Below, one piece after another: positions 12,182-23,100 of a DNA stretch of 64,000 nucleotides. The DNA is from Bryoerythrophyllum caledonicum (Eukaryota; Streptophyta; Bryopsida; Pottiales; Pottiaceae): positions 18,355,845 to 18,419,844 of the forward strand of contig OZ020524.1 of NCBI GenBank assembly GCA_963971425.1. The letters are read 5' to 3'. The translations under genes and the position numbers were made by a program. Position 1 is the stretch's first letter. Each line of letters begins with the position of its first letter. Under the pieces are notes generated by a model that ran no database searches, was not told the origin of the DNA, and saw only the letters and a program-made list of their open reading frames with translations.

Positions 12182-12659
12182 GTATGTACTTGATTCTTCT
12201 AGGAGATGAAGGAAGTATTTTGTGCTTGGTGGACTGTGATTTCTATGTTCAATTATGAATTATCGTAGCTGTAATTTATCCACACTCTTAATCCAATACT
12301 TCTCTTTGGCAAATTTTGACACAAAAGGGCTGAACATGTATAGTTCTTAAGATTTGAGTTTGTGTTGGACACGCAAAAGCATTTGCATTGACTTACAAGA
12401 TAATCCTGGGAGTTTGCAGTGCAAATTTGCCGGCTTAGACTGCAACGTTGGAAGCTGTACATTGTTACTTGATGATTCTTCTACTTAGATTCCTAGTCAT
12501 GTCTCAAGGATTATTGATGTCATATCATCCATAACTTGCCATGGAATCCTTGCACTCTTTCTCTGCGAAACTTAAGTATCGGACTACTGGTGCCTTTGAA
12601 GTCCAAGACTATCCATAACCATCCATAACCTGCTATGGATCTTTGTCACCAGAAGTAAA

Positions 12660-13040
12660 CAATCTGTCGTAGGTGAACAAGAGTGGAAACAATTTGTTTG
12701 GTATGCTTCCTTCAGAGTTGACGAGGTGACCAAATTTGGTTGATTTAGATTTGAGCTTTAATTTTCTAAATGGTGAGGTGCCCCTTGAGCTCGTTCAAAC
12801 ATTTCCTAAAGTTCAGTTTGTGAACCTTTCCTAAAACAAATTTGTTGGACCCCCAAGTTCTCAACAATGGGTGCAATAGTTTGAGTAACTTAAGGAAAGT
12901 GTAAACAAGCAGCACTTTGAACCCCGTCCAAGCAGTTGGAATGGGTGCCAAAATTTGAGTGTTAATCTTTGGAAATATTCCAACAATGTTAGGTGAGCTA
13001 AATCAGCTTCAAGATTTGAGTTTGTGCAACTATTGATTAA
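12660..13040 (+). pseudogene. Plant receptor-type LRR remnant
   Basis: One frame reads NNLFGMLPSELTR, stop, PNLVDLDLSFNFLNGEVPLE, then VQFVNLS, stop, NKFVGP. Further on, GNIPTMLGELNQLQDLSL and a GEIP motif appear. These are the LxxLxLxxN...GxxP repeats of plant receptor-like LRR proteins, a different class from the repeats just upstream. Stops and frame changes make it a pseudogene. Confidence 0.7.
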
Positions 13041-13430
13041 TAGGTGAGAAATTCCAAACTAAATATGTTGTTTGATAATGGAATGAAGGATATTATTTGA
13101 TAATCTCAGTAAGTTAGTTTGTTCCAAATTAAATAGGTTTTGTTAAGTAGGGAAGCTTGAACAAGAGTTTATTACAACCTATTTGAAGTTTCAAATTTAC
13201 TCACGTTTGAAGAAAATAAGGAACTCCACTAAGGAACTCCATGAGAATGCTCTAGAAGCGTGGTGATACTTCCGGAGAATTGGAAATGTCTCTCAAATTT
13301 GCGAGGTCTTGTAGAGTTAGAGTGGCCGAGTAGTGCACGTAGAGCCACAGCTCCGTAGCTCCAAAATCTAGGCTCCAACGCTCATGTTTGTAGCCAATGC
13401 TCCAAACATGATACAAAACACACTCCTTAG

Positions 13431-13632
13431 CCCCTAAAGGACTATTTCTCCTTGGGGGGACGTTTTTTAAATTTTGGGTAGGTACCTAAAATTAGATTGT
13501 TTAAAAAAAAATTATATATCTCCGCAAAGCTCTTATATATTCCCTAATTAGTGAAAAAAATAATGGCAAGTTTGAACCGTTGTGATTCTCAAATATGTAA
13601 AGTTTTATGCAACAAAAATTTCCACTCCGTTT
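13431..13632 (-). mobile_element. Terminal fragment of a TTAA-type element
   Basis: The segment starts CCCCTAAAGGACTATTTC after TTAG (13427-13430). It matches, in inverse orientation, the right end of the 15978-17122 element, including the CTCCTT-GGGGGGA and TTTTGGGTAGG blocks. The opposite end is not found before the transposase remnant begins at about 13640. Confidence 0.6.
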
Positions 13633-13637
13633 TCGTA

Positions 13638-14115
13638 GTCATTGTCCCAGGAAACCCCTTTCTTCATTGATGGCAAATTGCGCCTCAAAATCGGCTTGGG
13701 TGGGTTGTCTTATGTGATGCGCTTCAAACTCCACCCTAATTGCCTTGTAGAATCTTTTCAAGCACTCCATAGCGGTGCTCTTGCTTGTCCTACATTAATC
13801 ATCATGAGCATCTGCAATGACTCCAAAAGTAAGCATACAAAGAGCAGTTGTGGCCTTATGTCGAGAGGACAACCCTAACAAACCAGTCACATCTCTCTTA
13901 TGGACAAAATAAGAATCTTGTGCACATATTCTTTCAAGAATGGAGAGAAACAAAGACCTCAATGTGCGGTAACAACGTCGAAAATATGGCGGTTCAAAGA
14001 TAGGATCATCTCTAAAATAATCCAGCTCCATGCGCTTGTCCATCTCCACGCGTGCCCTCTCAATATTCCTCCGCTTCCCTACACGAGAGCGACCCTGGGG
14101 TCTGCTTCCCTGCAT
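13638..14115 (-). pseudogene. PIF/Harbinger-like plant transposase N-terminal remnant
   Basis: The minus frame contains RRCYRTLRSLFLSILERI, RDVTGLLGLSSRHKATTALC and MLTFGVIADAHDD. After an in-frame TAA (13795-13797) come KSTAMECLKRFYKAI and FAINEERGFLG. This order is the one I know from the plant_tran (PIF/Harbinger, ALP1/HARBI1-related) family. The catalytic DDE part expected further downstream is missing, so it is a truncated remnant. Confidence 0.75.
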
Positions 14116-14170
14116 GAGAGCGACCCTTGGGTCTGCTTCCGTGCATGAGAGCCACCCCGGGGTCTTGATG
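14078..14170. repeat. Three tandem copies of a ~32-bp unit
   Basis: The unit GCATGAGAGCGACCC plus TTGGGTCTGCTTCC occurs about three times with small changes, at the N-terminal side of the transposase remnant. On the minus strand it would encode a repeated SHARKQ/SCREAD-type peptide. Confidence 0.8.
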
Positions 14171-15973
14171 CAGGCGGCGAATCCTCTTCCAAAATGGTGT
14201 CATTCAAGCCAACAATCATCGCAATAGTCGCATCATCATCCTCATCATCCTCCCAAAACAAAGCCCGTGCACTCATCAAGTGTGACCTCCACGCCATCAT
14301 CACCAAGTAAATGAGAGAACTCAACAAAAAACACAAATACAAATTCAAGGTGTAGAGGAAGATGCTTAAAAAAACCACAAACATAGAGTCTCGCGAACAA
14401 AGACACCCCAAGTTCTCCTTGGCCCAGAGTTTCTAAAAGCACGGAAATGGGTGCGAGGTGAGGCGGCACAGGGCTGGTGTGCGGTCACGCGCTCGTGGTC
14501 TGCGGGGGGCGGTAGGGGGGGGGCGGTCATAGGGGACGGTGAATTCCGGGGGCCCAATTCCGCGTAGTTACTGTAGAGCCAAAATGATAAAAATAGTTTT
14601 CTTTCTGAAAATTAAGTGTAAAAAGGGTTGTAGATATATGGAGAATTAAATAATTAATGATTAAGTTTACACTAAGTAGTTAATTAATTAAAAAATACCT
14701 ATTCATATCCAAGAATTAAGAAATAATGGGAAAAGGGTTGAACTCGCACCCTTTGGGTAGGGTGTACCTTTTCATGAATAGATATGAAGAGATGTGAAGA
14801 TTTAGTGGAATTATTCTTAATGGTTAATACTAGGGAAAATCTCTTGCCAAGAGGTGTACCGCTTGGATGTTGAGTAGAATGACTAGCTTGAATTTTTAGC
14901 ATTCTTTGCCATTACCATAGAAATTCCTTGGAGGAAGATTGGAGTGAGCCCTAGCTTTAGGTAAAAAAGCTAGTTGATGACTCTTAATGTTGTAAGAATA
15001 TTTAATTATATATATGAATATGTAATTATTATTGAATTTGCATATGTAGAGTCTTGTGTGTGACTTGAGTCATATGTATAATTGCAATAATATGTGAATT
15101 TCATTGACTAAATTTGACATTGTGTTGTGTAAATGCAAGTGCATGTATTAGGTATTAATTGTGGATAAAATTCCTATGCATAAATGCATTGTATATTTAT
15201 TCTACATGGAATAAGTTAGGGAAATATCCTAACTACTAAGGTCGTGTGTGTGACCTTGGGTGTGTTGGAGCATTAATCATAAGTGTGAAGATTAATGGAG
15301 ATGATACGAAATTAAGTGACTTAATGCATGTGGAGTGTGGTGCATAAGTATTTAATAGGATCTCAAGTGTGAGTGAGCATAACTTGAGTATCTTAAGAAT
15401 AAGAGTGGAGTTCTTATTTATATTAATGCAATTTATGCAATAATCATCAAGAGTGGCATACCTTGATGCATGGCAAAGAGTGTCATATTATGCATACAAA
15501 TAATTAGCATTAAGTCTAGCCTTAGAAAAAAGGATTATTTAAGGTAGACTAATTTGTGAGTATTAAAAGAATCTATCATAAGAGAGTAAGTAAGGAACAA
15601 ATCTTTAAGGAAGACTTAAGAAAAGAACATAGAAACTTAAGAATCTTAAGTCCAAGTTTGGATAACATAAGCTTATGAAGATTAAGACCTTAAGTACCAG
15701 GAGACCCTTAAGTTTAAGGGCTTGGACTTAGAGATGTGTATGGGTGAGAACATGGGACATCATTTGCATTCAGCGAGATGCACTCCTTGTTTTGGTAGTC
15801 TTAAGACAGAAATTTAAGAACATTGTAAGGCTGATTTGGTCTAGACTGTGCAGATTCTTAAGGAATCAGTCCTAAGTAAGTGTGTGAGTGTTTAAGAACT
15901 AAAGACCAGAGGCTGTGTCCTAGAGAACACGGAATCAATCAAGAGTGAAGTTTTAAGGTAACAGTCAGATATC
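14171..15973. other. Non-coding; CTTAAG-rich to the right
   Basis: A GC-rich patch at 14440-14560 is followed by AT-rich DNA. From about 15200 the palindrome CTTAAG and the word ACTTAAG recur at high density; the same texture resumes after 17127, on the far side of the inserted element. No gene was recognised. Confidence 0.5.
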
Positions 15974-15977
15974 TTAA

Positions 15978-17122
15978 CCCCTAAAGTTCCTTGACATTTT
16001 CTGTCCAAAACTAGTCCAAAACTGCCATAGTCAAACATGGCCACAATAATCACAATTTTTAGAAGAATTTTCAACTTTTAACCGTAAGATCTAAAACTAG
16101 ACTCATGTATAATAATCCTGTAAAATTTTAGTTGCAATCCACCGCACGGATGTGAAGATTATAGTGTTTGAAGTGCACGAAGTAGTTTTTTTTCCCTCTT
16201 GCCCGACAAAGTCAGCTCACTTTGACTAAGCATATCTCCTAGTTTTTAGAGTACATTGTGTTGGAAATCATAACCAGTACAAAGAATATGATGTTAGCTA
16301 AGTGTGTGCAAAATTTGAGGTCATTTCGAGTCGTACATCATGCTCAAATAAATACTTTAGTGAAAGGGGGTATAAAACAATGCAAATGACTACAAATGAA
16401 GTGAGAAATTATTTGCTAAATATGAATTTACAAATTTAGAAATCCGTACGGTTGAAATGTGGAATTTATTTTTTACTTATTTTAGAGATTTTTTTTCTTC
16501 TAAAACGGGTGAAATCTTTAATTTTAATGAATTTATTGAATAATTCAAATATTATAAGTGAGGGTAGGGCTTCAAAATGGGGACCCTTCAAGAAATGAAG
16601 GGCCACATCATTCACCCACTCCCCTGTGCAGGACCCGCGCAGCTCCTCGGGCCCGCCACTGCAAGGCGGCGTTTTTTTTTTTTTTTTTTTTTTGTCCACA
16701 CGTGCCATCTCTTTCAGTACCCACAACCCCTGCCATGCACCACTTTTTGCTATTTTTTAAAATTTTCTATTTATCCATTTTCTTGGAATTTGTGGGGTCT
16801 TCCCTTCCACTATTCCTCCTCTTGATTTGGGCTGCCCCACCCTTTCTCCACCCTTTGTGCCCCTAATTACTGCCCCTCTTTCACACTTGCATTTCATTGG
16901 TTCCCAGGGGTGCCCACGCTGCCCATCCTCCCCATTTTTGACAATAGGTGGTACTAACTTTCAAACCGTAAATCCAAAAAAAATTTTAAAAATACCTCCA
17001 CGAAGCTCTTATCAGGGCCGATCTATAATAAAAGTTTAAAAAAAAAAAGGATTTTTTTTCGAATTTTAGGAACCTGCCCAAAATGTGAAATCCCCCCGAA
17101 GGAGACTCTGGTCCTTTAGGGG
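15978..17122. mobile_element. Non-autonomous TTAA-type DNA transposon, copy B
   Basis: A 1145-bp element that begins CCCCTAAAG and ends with its exact inverse CTTTAGGGG, flanked by TTAA at 15974-15977 and 17123-17126. It is inserted in the CTTAAG-rich tract. It shares internal words with 3552-5171 and with 10230-10340. A purine-poor patch around 16600-16900 carries a run of T. It has no coding capacity. The ends and target site fit piggyBac-type elements. Confidence 0.75.
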
Positions 17123-17126
17123 TTAA

Positions 17127-18586
17127 AGACTAAGTGGTACGAGTAAGTGTAGAACACTGTAGTCTTAAAGAGTTAACTGTGGATGAGAAAACTTAAGTGG
17201 AGACTTAAGAGATGAACTCCTTAAGACTTAAGTTAATTTGTGTGTGTGATTTTTGAGACTAACCCTTATCTTAAGTACGTGATCACGTGGATCAAGGAGA
17301 CGGACGTGAAATGTGAAACGATTTCCATGAGGTAAGACTTTGAATTCTTAAAGGCTGTAATTAAGGAACCAATGCAATGAGACTTAATGGAATCTTCTAT
17401 TAGCCCAGTGTGGCATATGTTTAAGAGTTAGTGGCATAAGCACAATCTTAAAAGGACTAATGTTCCTTCTTAAGGCACGAGAGATCCTTTGGGATTAGAC
17501 TTTGTGGGTGGATCCCTTAAGAGTGATGCTAACAACCCTAATTTCCTAAAGTATAGATAGATAATCTTAAGAATTAACCGAGAAGATAGCTTTAACTACA
17601 CAATTAAGCTTTAATTACTTAAAACTAGGCGTATGATCATCCCCGTAACGAATCCTATGAGGTGTGGGTATACTTGGGTGTTTTCTTAGAGTGGTGAAAA
17701 CTCACTCTACAATTACCTACCGGGGAAGTGTGTAGGTGAGGCTACGGTGGGGCTCCCATGTGTCGTTTAATGCCGCTGGGCTCCAACCAGCCCCGACCAT
17801 TACCACCAGGTTGGAGTCCCAGCAGCCATGCTCTAAGAGCATGACCACCGCTCCTCCCTGTGTGGGGGACGCCATCAAAAACGAGAGAGGGCCACATACG
17901 GGGCCAAGGAGTTGTTTCAGCAACGACACTACACTGCGACCGCGGAGCCCAGTCCTCCAACCAACTTATAATTTAGCACAATCCTCCATAGTGTAGCACG
18001 CAATTGGCTAGAGCACATGATAGCTTCCGGTCTAACCACCCTCTGCCGTTGACCAGCCTACTCCAAAACTTATGGCGCCCTTCACACCTCAAGGCAAGTT
18101 GGAGTAGAATCACATGTTTTTGGAGGGACTCTATATTTGGAGTGATGGATATTGTCTGCGGTGGGGTGTGTTGAGGAGCGGATCCTCTTGCCGAACCTGT
18201 TGGCGTGGTACTTGGGGCATGCGGTGGACATGCTCTAACACTACATGGAATACTCCGGACACCTTCCAAGTTCCGTGGAGCGCAAGGAAAATGTCCCACA
18301 ATGTCTAAGGTTACCCATACTGTTCAACAGAAGAGACTTCGTCAAGGACCGTCGTTACACAATCGGAACTTTTCATCATGTCAGTTCGCGATGCAGGCAT
18401 AACTCTCCGGCTCTGTCAGGGTCTCCACAACCCACTCTAATAGTTAGAGCTGCTACTGATTCTAGTGTTCTCAGACCTCCCTCTCGTGCACTTACAATGA
18501 GCTAGGAACTGTAGAGGTGTGAGTTTTGTGGAACCCAAATATCGACTCCGCCAGGAGAAGGAGGAGCAGGAGCGTGCATTTGTAGG
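17127..18586. other. Non-coding, origin unclear
   Basis: CTTAAG-rich DNA to about 17650, then 700 bp of balanced composition (17700-18500) with short overlapping frames and no recognisable protein. It may be an old retroelement, but I cannot support that. Confidence 0.4.
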
Positions 18587-18684
18587 GTGGTATACGTTAG
18601 CCATGATAGACTGAGAGAGCCACAGCGGATCATGTGGTCATGTGTGCCTTGCCCTCTCAGTCCATCATTTCTAACGCTTACCAC
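18587..18684. repeat. Long imperfect hairpin
   Basis: Arms of 34 nt (18587-18620 and 18651-18684) are inverted copies with 28 of 34 matches across a 30-nt loop. The size and stem length fall within the range of plant microRNA precursors. Three of the six mismatches become G-U pairs if the minus strand is transcribed. No expression evidence is available, so it is listed as a structure and not as a gene. Confidence 0.6.
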
Positions 18685-19277
18685 TCGCCATTGGGATCTG
18701 GATGTGGTAAGAAATTTTCCCAGGGTGTTTGTTAGAGAGAGAGAGATGTCAGTATCTGTTCACACGATGACTTAGTCAGGGTTGTTCGCTCGTAGTGTGG
18801 GTTGCGTTTGAGGTCATGGTGATTGATGAGAGCTTGTTCTGTCCGAGTTTTTCCTTCTGGACTTGGACAGGAAGGGTTTTGTGGAAGACGGAGGTAGTAG
18901 CAGGCTTGGGAGCTAAAGAGTGTGACGTTGAATCAGACTGAGTGTGCATTTGAAACCACATCTGTTAGAGCTTGTCTTGGAGGTTGCGGTGTTAAAAAAT
19001 TAGGAGTCTTGCTGTCAGTTTCCACTCAATCTTGGTCCTGGATATTGTTTTCCGAGAGGTTTTCCTCAACCATTGCCAGCTTTGGAGTTATTGTTTTTCC
19101 ACAAAGTTTTATAGGGGTTAAGGTGTGGAACATGGAAGATCGTCAGTGTGCTCAAGCCATTGATGATGTTGGAGCTTGATATGTACTGCACTTGGATACT
19201 AACTTTGTTTGTATGCTTTATCCTGGCTCCTGATACTAGTAACCAGGACATTATTTCAACCCATGATTTCAAAGCTA
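18685..19277. other. Non-coding, nothing recognised
   Basis: Balanced composition with only short frames and no recognised features. Confidence 0.4.
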
Positions 19278-19392
19278 GACTGGGTGAAACTTAATTGTTT
19301 GACTGGGTGAAACTTAATTGTTTGACTGGATGAAACTTAATTATATGACTGGGTAAAACTTAATTGTTTGACTGGGTGAAACTTAATTATTT
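19278..19392. repeat. 23-bp tandem repeat, five units
   Basis: Five consecutive copies of a 23-bp unit starting GACTGGGTGAAACTTAAT, at 19278, 19301, 19324, 19347 and 19370, with few changes; a partial sixth begins at 19393. It is a minisatellite between non-coding DNA and the 3' end of the PPR gene. Confidence 0.9.
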
Positions 19393-20136
19393 GACGGGGT
19401 GACTCTTTAGTAGAAACAGCGTTTTGCACTAAGCTGGAGGTGCACGATACAAGGAGTATCAAGTCTGGATTCAGCTGCTCGTGATCCTTCAAATCTCTTT
19501 CAACATCCATGATCTTCTCCATTCTTCATCTTCAGGGCATGCACATACATGTTATTATTCAAATTTGCTTATGCCAAAGTTAATTTGAATTGTGTCCGCC
19601 AATATTGTTCTCTGTGACACCAATGGCTTGGCTACTCACATGCTTCATCAAAGCTTGCTTCTACTGTGTTATTGTGGCGCTTTGTTATGGAATCCGCCAC
19701 ATCTTCGGGGGGAAAATAAAGCTATGAAGGCTCCCCTTCTCCTGGGAACACAAGAGTAGTAGCACAATTTAATACCGAAAATCGGCCCCTGCACTGGGAT
19801 TCGTTCTCGTTGATCGTGCAATCTCATAGAAGCCTTGATATCAAAAAGACTACACTGCATTTCAAACAGTTAATGGTACAATTGCAAGCCATAATAAGGA
19901 CATTCTGTACAAAGCTGATGACGTGATGAAGAATGGCAGCCTCTAGAAAATCACAAGGAGCTTTCAAATCTCTGATTCACCCCGTTTGCTTAAGGTGAGG
20001 CTTCTCAGAAATCTACCATGCATGTTTTCTCGAAGTTGCCAATAAAGAGAGTAATTGCTCAAGTAGAGTACCATTGATCCACCAAGGCCTGCATCTATTA
20101 AATCTGAGATCTTCACTCCATTGGCAGGTATCCTTT
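19393..20136. other. 3' flank of the PPR gene
   Basis: No gene seen. It presumably includes the 3' UTR of the minus-strand PPR gene that ends at 20137. Confidence 0.5.
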
Positions 20137-23100
20137 CTAAGGATCCGAGGACTCAGCTGATGCTTCAGTTGGTGAATGAACACGACTCCTTGTATTCAGC
20201 ATCCGCTTAATCTGGGCTGCACCACTCCTATCTTTCACTTGGTGGCATGCCTTGAGCATAGCCCTGCAGAGAGCATCAATGACTCGAATATTTAGAATTA
20301 AGGGGTCAGAATTAAGTACACCCTACTGTGAAGCTTGTAAGATTGCAGACAGCATCGAAACAATGGAATCAACAGAAACAATGCAATGGACAATGTAACT
20401 AGAAACTTGAAGGAAACGCAAAATTGTTCTAGGGTCTCGAGAACTAATTAATTTCTACCTGAGCAGAACAGAATGACTTTCAAGACGATCTTTCGCTGCT
20501 TCGTCCAGCAGCTCCTGGGTGCGCCCTTGAAAGTGACCTACACTCGCCAAGGCTTGAACACGCAACACCCATGTTCTCAAATCTGGTGCCATATCTGCCA
20601 ATCTCATGCGTTGCCAAAGAGTCTCCACTCGCTCTCCCTGCATTTTAATTGTGAAGTAACTCATTTACGATCCGATTGAGGCAAGGGTAACGACTAAAAT
20701 GAAAGCGCAAATGTATTGGGGAACAAATGGGATTGCACAAAGAACTCATCTTACTATGAATCAATTCCAAAAAAAAATGTAAATAGTGGTTGAGATTTTC
20801 TAGTACTCTCGTAAGACTAAAAAGTAATAAAATTGCTACAGTGATTCGATTGAGCGAAAATGGATGATCGCTTCATTTGCGCATAATTTCCAAATAATAC
20901 GCTCTTATGATGATTTTACACACCTTCTGAAGACGAATGCAAGCCTCCATCAGTGCCCTGTACACAAAACTTGTTGCCTGCATGCCAAACTGCGCAATGC
21001 AATTGATGTAGCTGATTTAGCAGCCCACTCAGCAAGAAAGATAAAGGCAGGGATGGATGCTTCCCACTTCGTTGATAGCAGCCTAATCATAATTCTAGTA
21101 ATAGGACTGAAAACTGATTTTCTAGAGTCGTATTGCAGGTAAGTTAACCACGTACCAGGCAATTAGAAGCTTCAACCAATTGCATTGCCCTTTCAAGACG
21201 TTGGTTCTTATTCTCCTCAGCAGAACCTTCTAAGTTTTCTTGAGGTTGCGGACTACCAGCTGTAGGCTTACGAACGGCCAAAGCTCCAGCGTCCTCAGAA
21301 ATTTGCACCGGGGTTTGAACATCAGCGCACAGCTGGCTTATGACTTTGGCCATGGCTCTGACATCATGGCAACAATATAATTTAATGAACTTCTTCACGA
21401 GTTCCCCTGAAGATTATAAAGAAGCATCTAAGCGATCTTGTACATTGAAGTTGGGCACAGGGCTAAAGATTCTCACCTAAGAACTTTCTGTTTACATTGA
21501 CACAATCACCTCCATGGCCCAAGGAACCGTAGAACTTAGCACCCTCAGTGGCAGTAGATTTATCACAACTAAAGCTTGAAAGAAAGACAGCTTGTGCTTT
21601 GCAACATACAATGTAGCGCATCAAATGACATACCCAGGTTTCACTCGAATTCCTGAATCAGCCAAGTCTTGGACAAGCGAGGCACTGCTTGTGAGAGGAG
21701 AAATTTCGGCGGTAGCTCTGCCTTCATCCACTCCTGTGGCTTCAAGATCCTACGAACGTATTCAAAACAATGCTAAGAAAGTTGTAATAGCGTTCCGAAA
21801 AGTATCTTCCATAATGACAAGACAAATGGCAGGTCAAAAACACATATGGCAAAGGTGAAATAATCTCAAGCTTGTTCATCTCACGGTGCAGTCATACAAA
21901 AACATAAGAGGGGCACATGGAGATTGGCATGTGATGATTAGTTGTACCGCAATGAGGGCCCCAACAAGAGCTGCATCCATTGTATCCAAAAGCATTCTTT
22001 CTAACGGATCTTTTCCGTCCTCTTTCTTTGCAGGCGAAAGGTTTGCTAGTCTCATCTTCTCATATACACTGATAGCTCGCTCACCATCTCCACACCTTCA
22101 CAGAAAATTCATACGTGAATAAAATGCAAGCGTTGTGAAATGTTCCAACATTTGATCCATTCATCTAAACTTGGCTTATTAGACCCTGGCGAGCCATGTG
22201 AAATTAAAGGCAGTGCAATACTCCAAACCACCACGTTTAAGCCCAGAAATAATAGCCAAGCAGAATGTCCTGCAGGCACCCACAAGTCCTACAGGCTGAC
22301 GAACTTGTCTTACAAATGTTCAAGCTTCCTGGTGCAGCGAACTTACTTTACAAAGACCGAAAGCGCAGACTCGTAAATCATCCTGAGGAAATCAAAGAAT
22401 CACACAACGATGAAGCATTGTTAGAAGTCAATTCCTGCAACTATTATCGCAGACTGATGCTGCCTGCACAACGTCTACAATATAACACGAGGAATACAAG
22501 AAAAAGAACCCTCATTTAGCAATTCAAAATTGAAACGCTGAAAATTATGAACTTCGTTAGTCTCTGTGGACTGACTGCGAGGGTTGCCTCAATTGTGATA
22601 GACTTACGTATCCGGTGTTCTACAAATTTGTCAAACCAAGTGAGGTCATGAAAGAATCCTCGGAAGAATTGGAAGATAATCACTACACTGAGATTGAAAT
22701 TTAGTGTGAAGCACAGTAAATGAATTATAACTGCTATGAGTTTTTACTCTGGATGAATCTTTTTACCAACAATGATCCCCCTCTGTAAATAGTGTAGATA
22801 GTTATGCTCTTAGTAAAAATCTTCATCAGAGTAAAAACTTATAGCATTTTCAAATTAATTAGTGTCGCTACACTAAATTCCAAAATCAGTGTACTCTCCA
22901 TGTTGATTTTTCAATTTTTTCCCTAAGGGTTCATAAGCTAAATAGGGAAACTCAAAGCCATACCTGTCTGCAGCAGTTCCATCATATTCCATAGCATCCA
23001 GTATACGGATAACTTCAGCCGCTGCCTGAGTGCACCATTGAGATTTGAAATTCACAAAAAATAAAGCAAGCATGTTTTCATTTATAAGAAATCTGAAAGA

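Noticed and set aside
17736..18508. Overlapping 60-110-codon frames as a retroelement gag
   Set aside because: No zinc knuckle, protease or polymerase motif and no long terminal repeats were found.
19278..19392. CRISPR-like array
   Set aside because: The 23-bp units are directly adjacent with no unique spacers, and the DNA is eukaryotic.
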